A stretch of DNA of 64,000 bases from Levilactobacillus mulengensis. GTDB lineage: Bacteria; Bacillota; Bacilli; Lactobacillales; Lactobacillaceae. Location: contig NZ_RHNW01000002.1 in NCBI RefSeq assembly GCF_003946045.1, forward strand, positions 305,700 through 369,699, given 5' to 3'. Positions 63,965 to 64,000 of the stretch are shown here, one piece after another. Each line of letters opens with the position of its first letter. The first letter of the stretch is position 1. The notes under the pieces were generated by a model that was given only the letters and a program-made list of their open reading frames with translations, was not told the DNA's origin and did no database searches. The position numbers and the translations under genes were made by a program.

Positions 63965-64000
63965 AGGGAAAGGGCGTCCTCGATTTTTGAGGACGCCCTT
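63965..64000. terminator. Terminator at the window end
   Basis: AAGGGCGTCCTC / GAGGACGCCCTT, a perfect 12-bp stem with a short T-rich loop. Its gene lies outside the window. Confidence 0.8.

Overview
The window looks like a chromosomal stretch from a low-GC Gram-positive bacterium of the family Lactobacillaceae. Evidence: AGGAGG-type ribosome sites, a KxYKxGKxW-type signal peptide, LPxTG/LPxTxE sortase anchors, MucBP and bacterial lectin domains, AzlCD, YhgE/Pip, a short IMP dehydrogenase without CBS domains, and the origin-proximal order rsmG-noc-soj-spo0J-DUF951-ychF. GC content seems moderate, as in Levilactobacillus-like species, but the genus cannot be fixed from sequence alone. No tRNA, rRNA, CRISPR array or intact insertion sequence was found. 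Most genes are on the minus strand.

Layout. 0.1-14.6 kb: a UvrA-like protein, a 1,907-residue lectin/MBG surface adhesin, a gene remnant, an AlbA_2/HATPase protein, a leucine-rich/MucBP surface protein and a small secreted protein. 14.6-23.4 kb: an AT-rich island flanked by ~575-bp direct repeats (about 97% identical) that carry the 3' end of gpmA plus an 85-codon gene; the right copy belongs to intact gpmA and the left copy is truncated. The island holds a SIR2-domain protein paired with a coiled-coil/membrane/SH3 protein (a candidate anti-phage module), a Mor-like regulator, a zinc-ribbon/TcaA-like membrane pair and two secreted proteins. 23.5-30.5 kb: AI-2E transporter, ROK regulator, a TPR-like membrane protein and cyclopropane fatty acid synthase. 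31-40 kb: two tandem secreted paralogues, a second AlbA_2/HATPase protein, azlCD, an acetyltransferase and a YhgE/Pip protein. 40.9-47 kb: a VanRS-like two-component system with dacA, a DUF6290 protein and guaB. 47-55 kb: duplicated large membrane glycosyltransferase-like genes interleaved with small lysine-rich secreted proteins. 56-61.7 kb: DUF1129, ychF, DUF951, spo0J, soj, noc, rsmG. 62.7-63.9 kb: a metallophosphoesterase and a 29-residue membrane peptide.

The most unusual signal is a family of 18 dispersed intergenic elements (called R1-R18 here, 17 complete) of about 180-275 bp between 24.7 and 62.6 kb. All copies share conserved junction sequences and a TTTGAG/CTCAAA hairpin, while the remaining helices differ completely between copies yet still pair, often perfectly. 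That is visible compensatory covariation. The eight plus-oriented copies all follow the stop codon of a minus-strand gene, several within 0-35 nt and several before that gene's terminator, so they would be transcribed as 3'-UTR structures. Two others split the response regulator from its kinase. I do not recognise them as a named RNA or repeat family.
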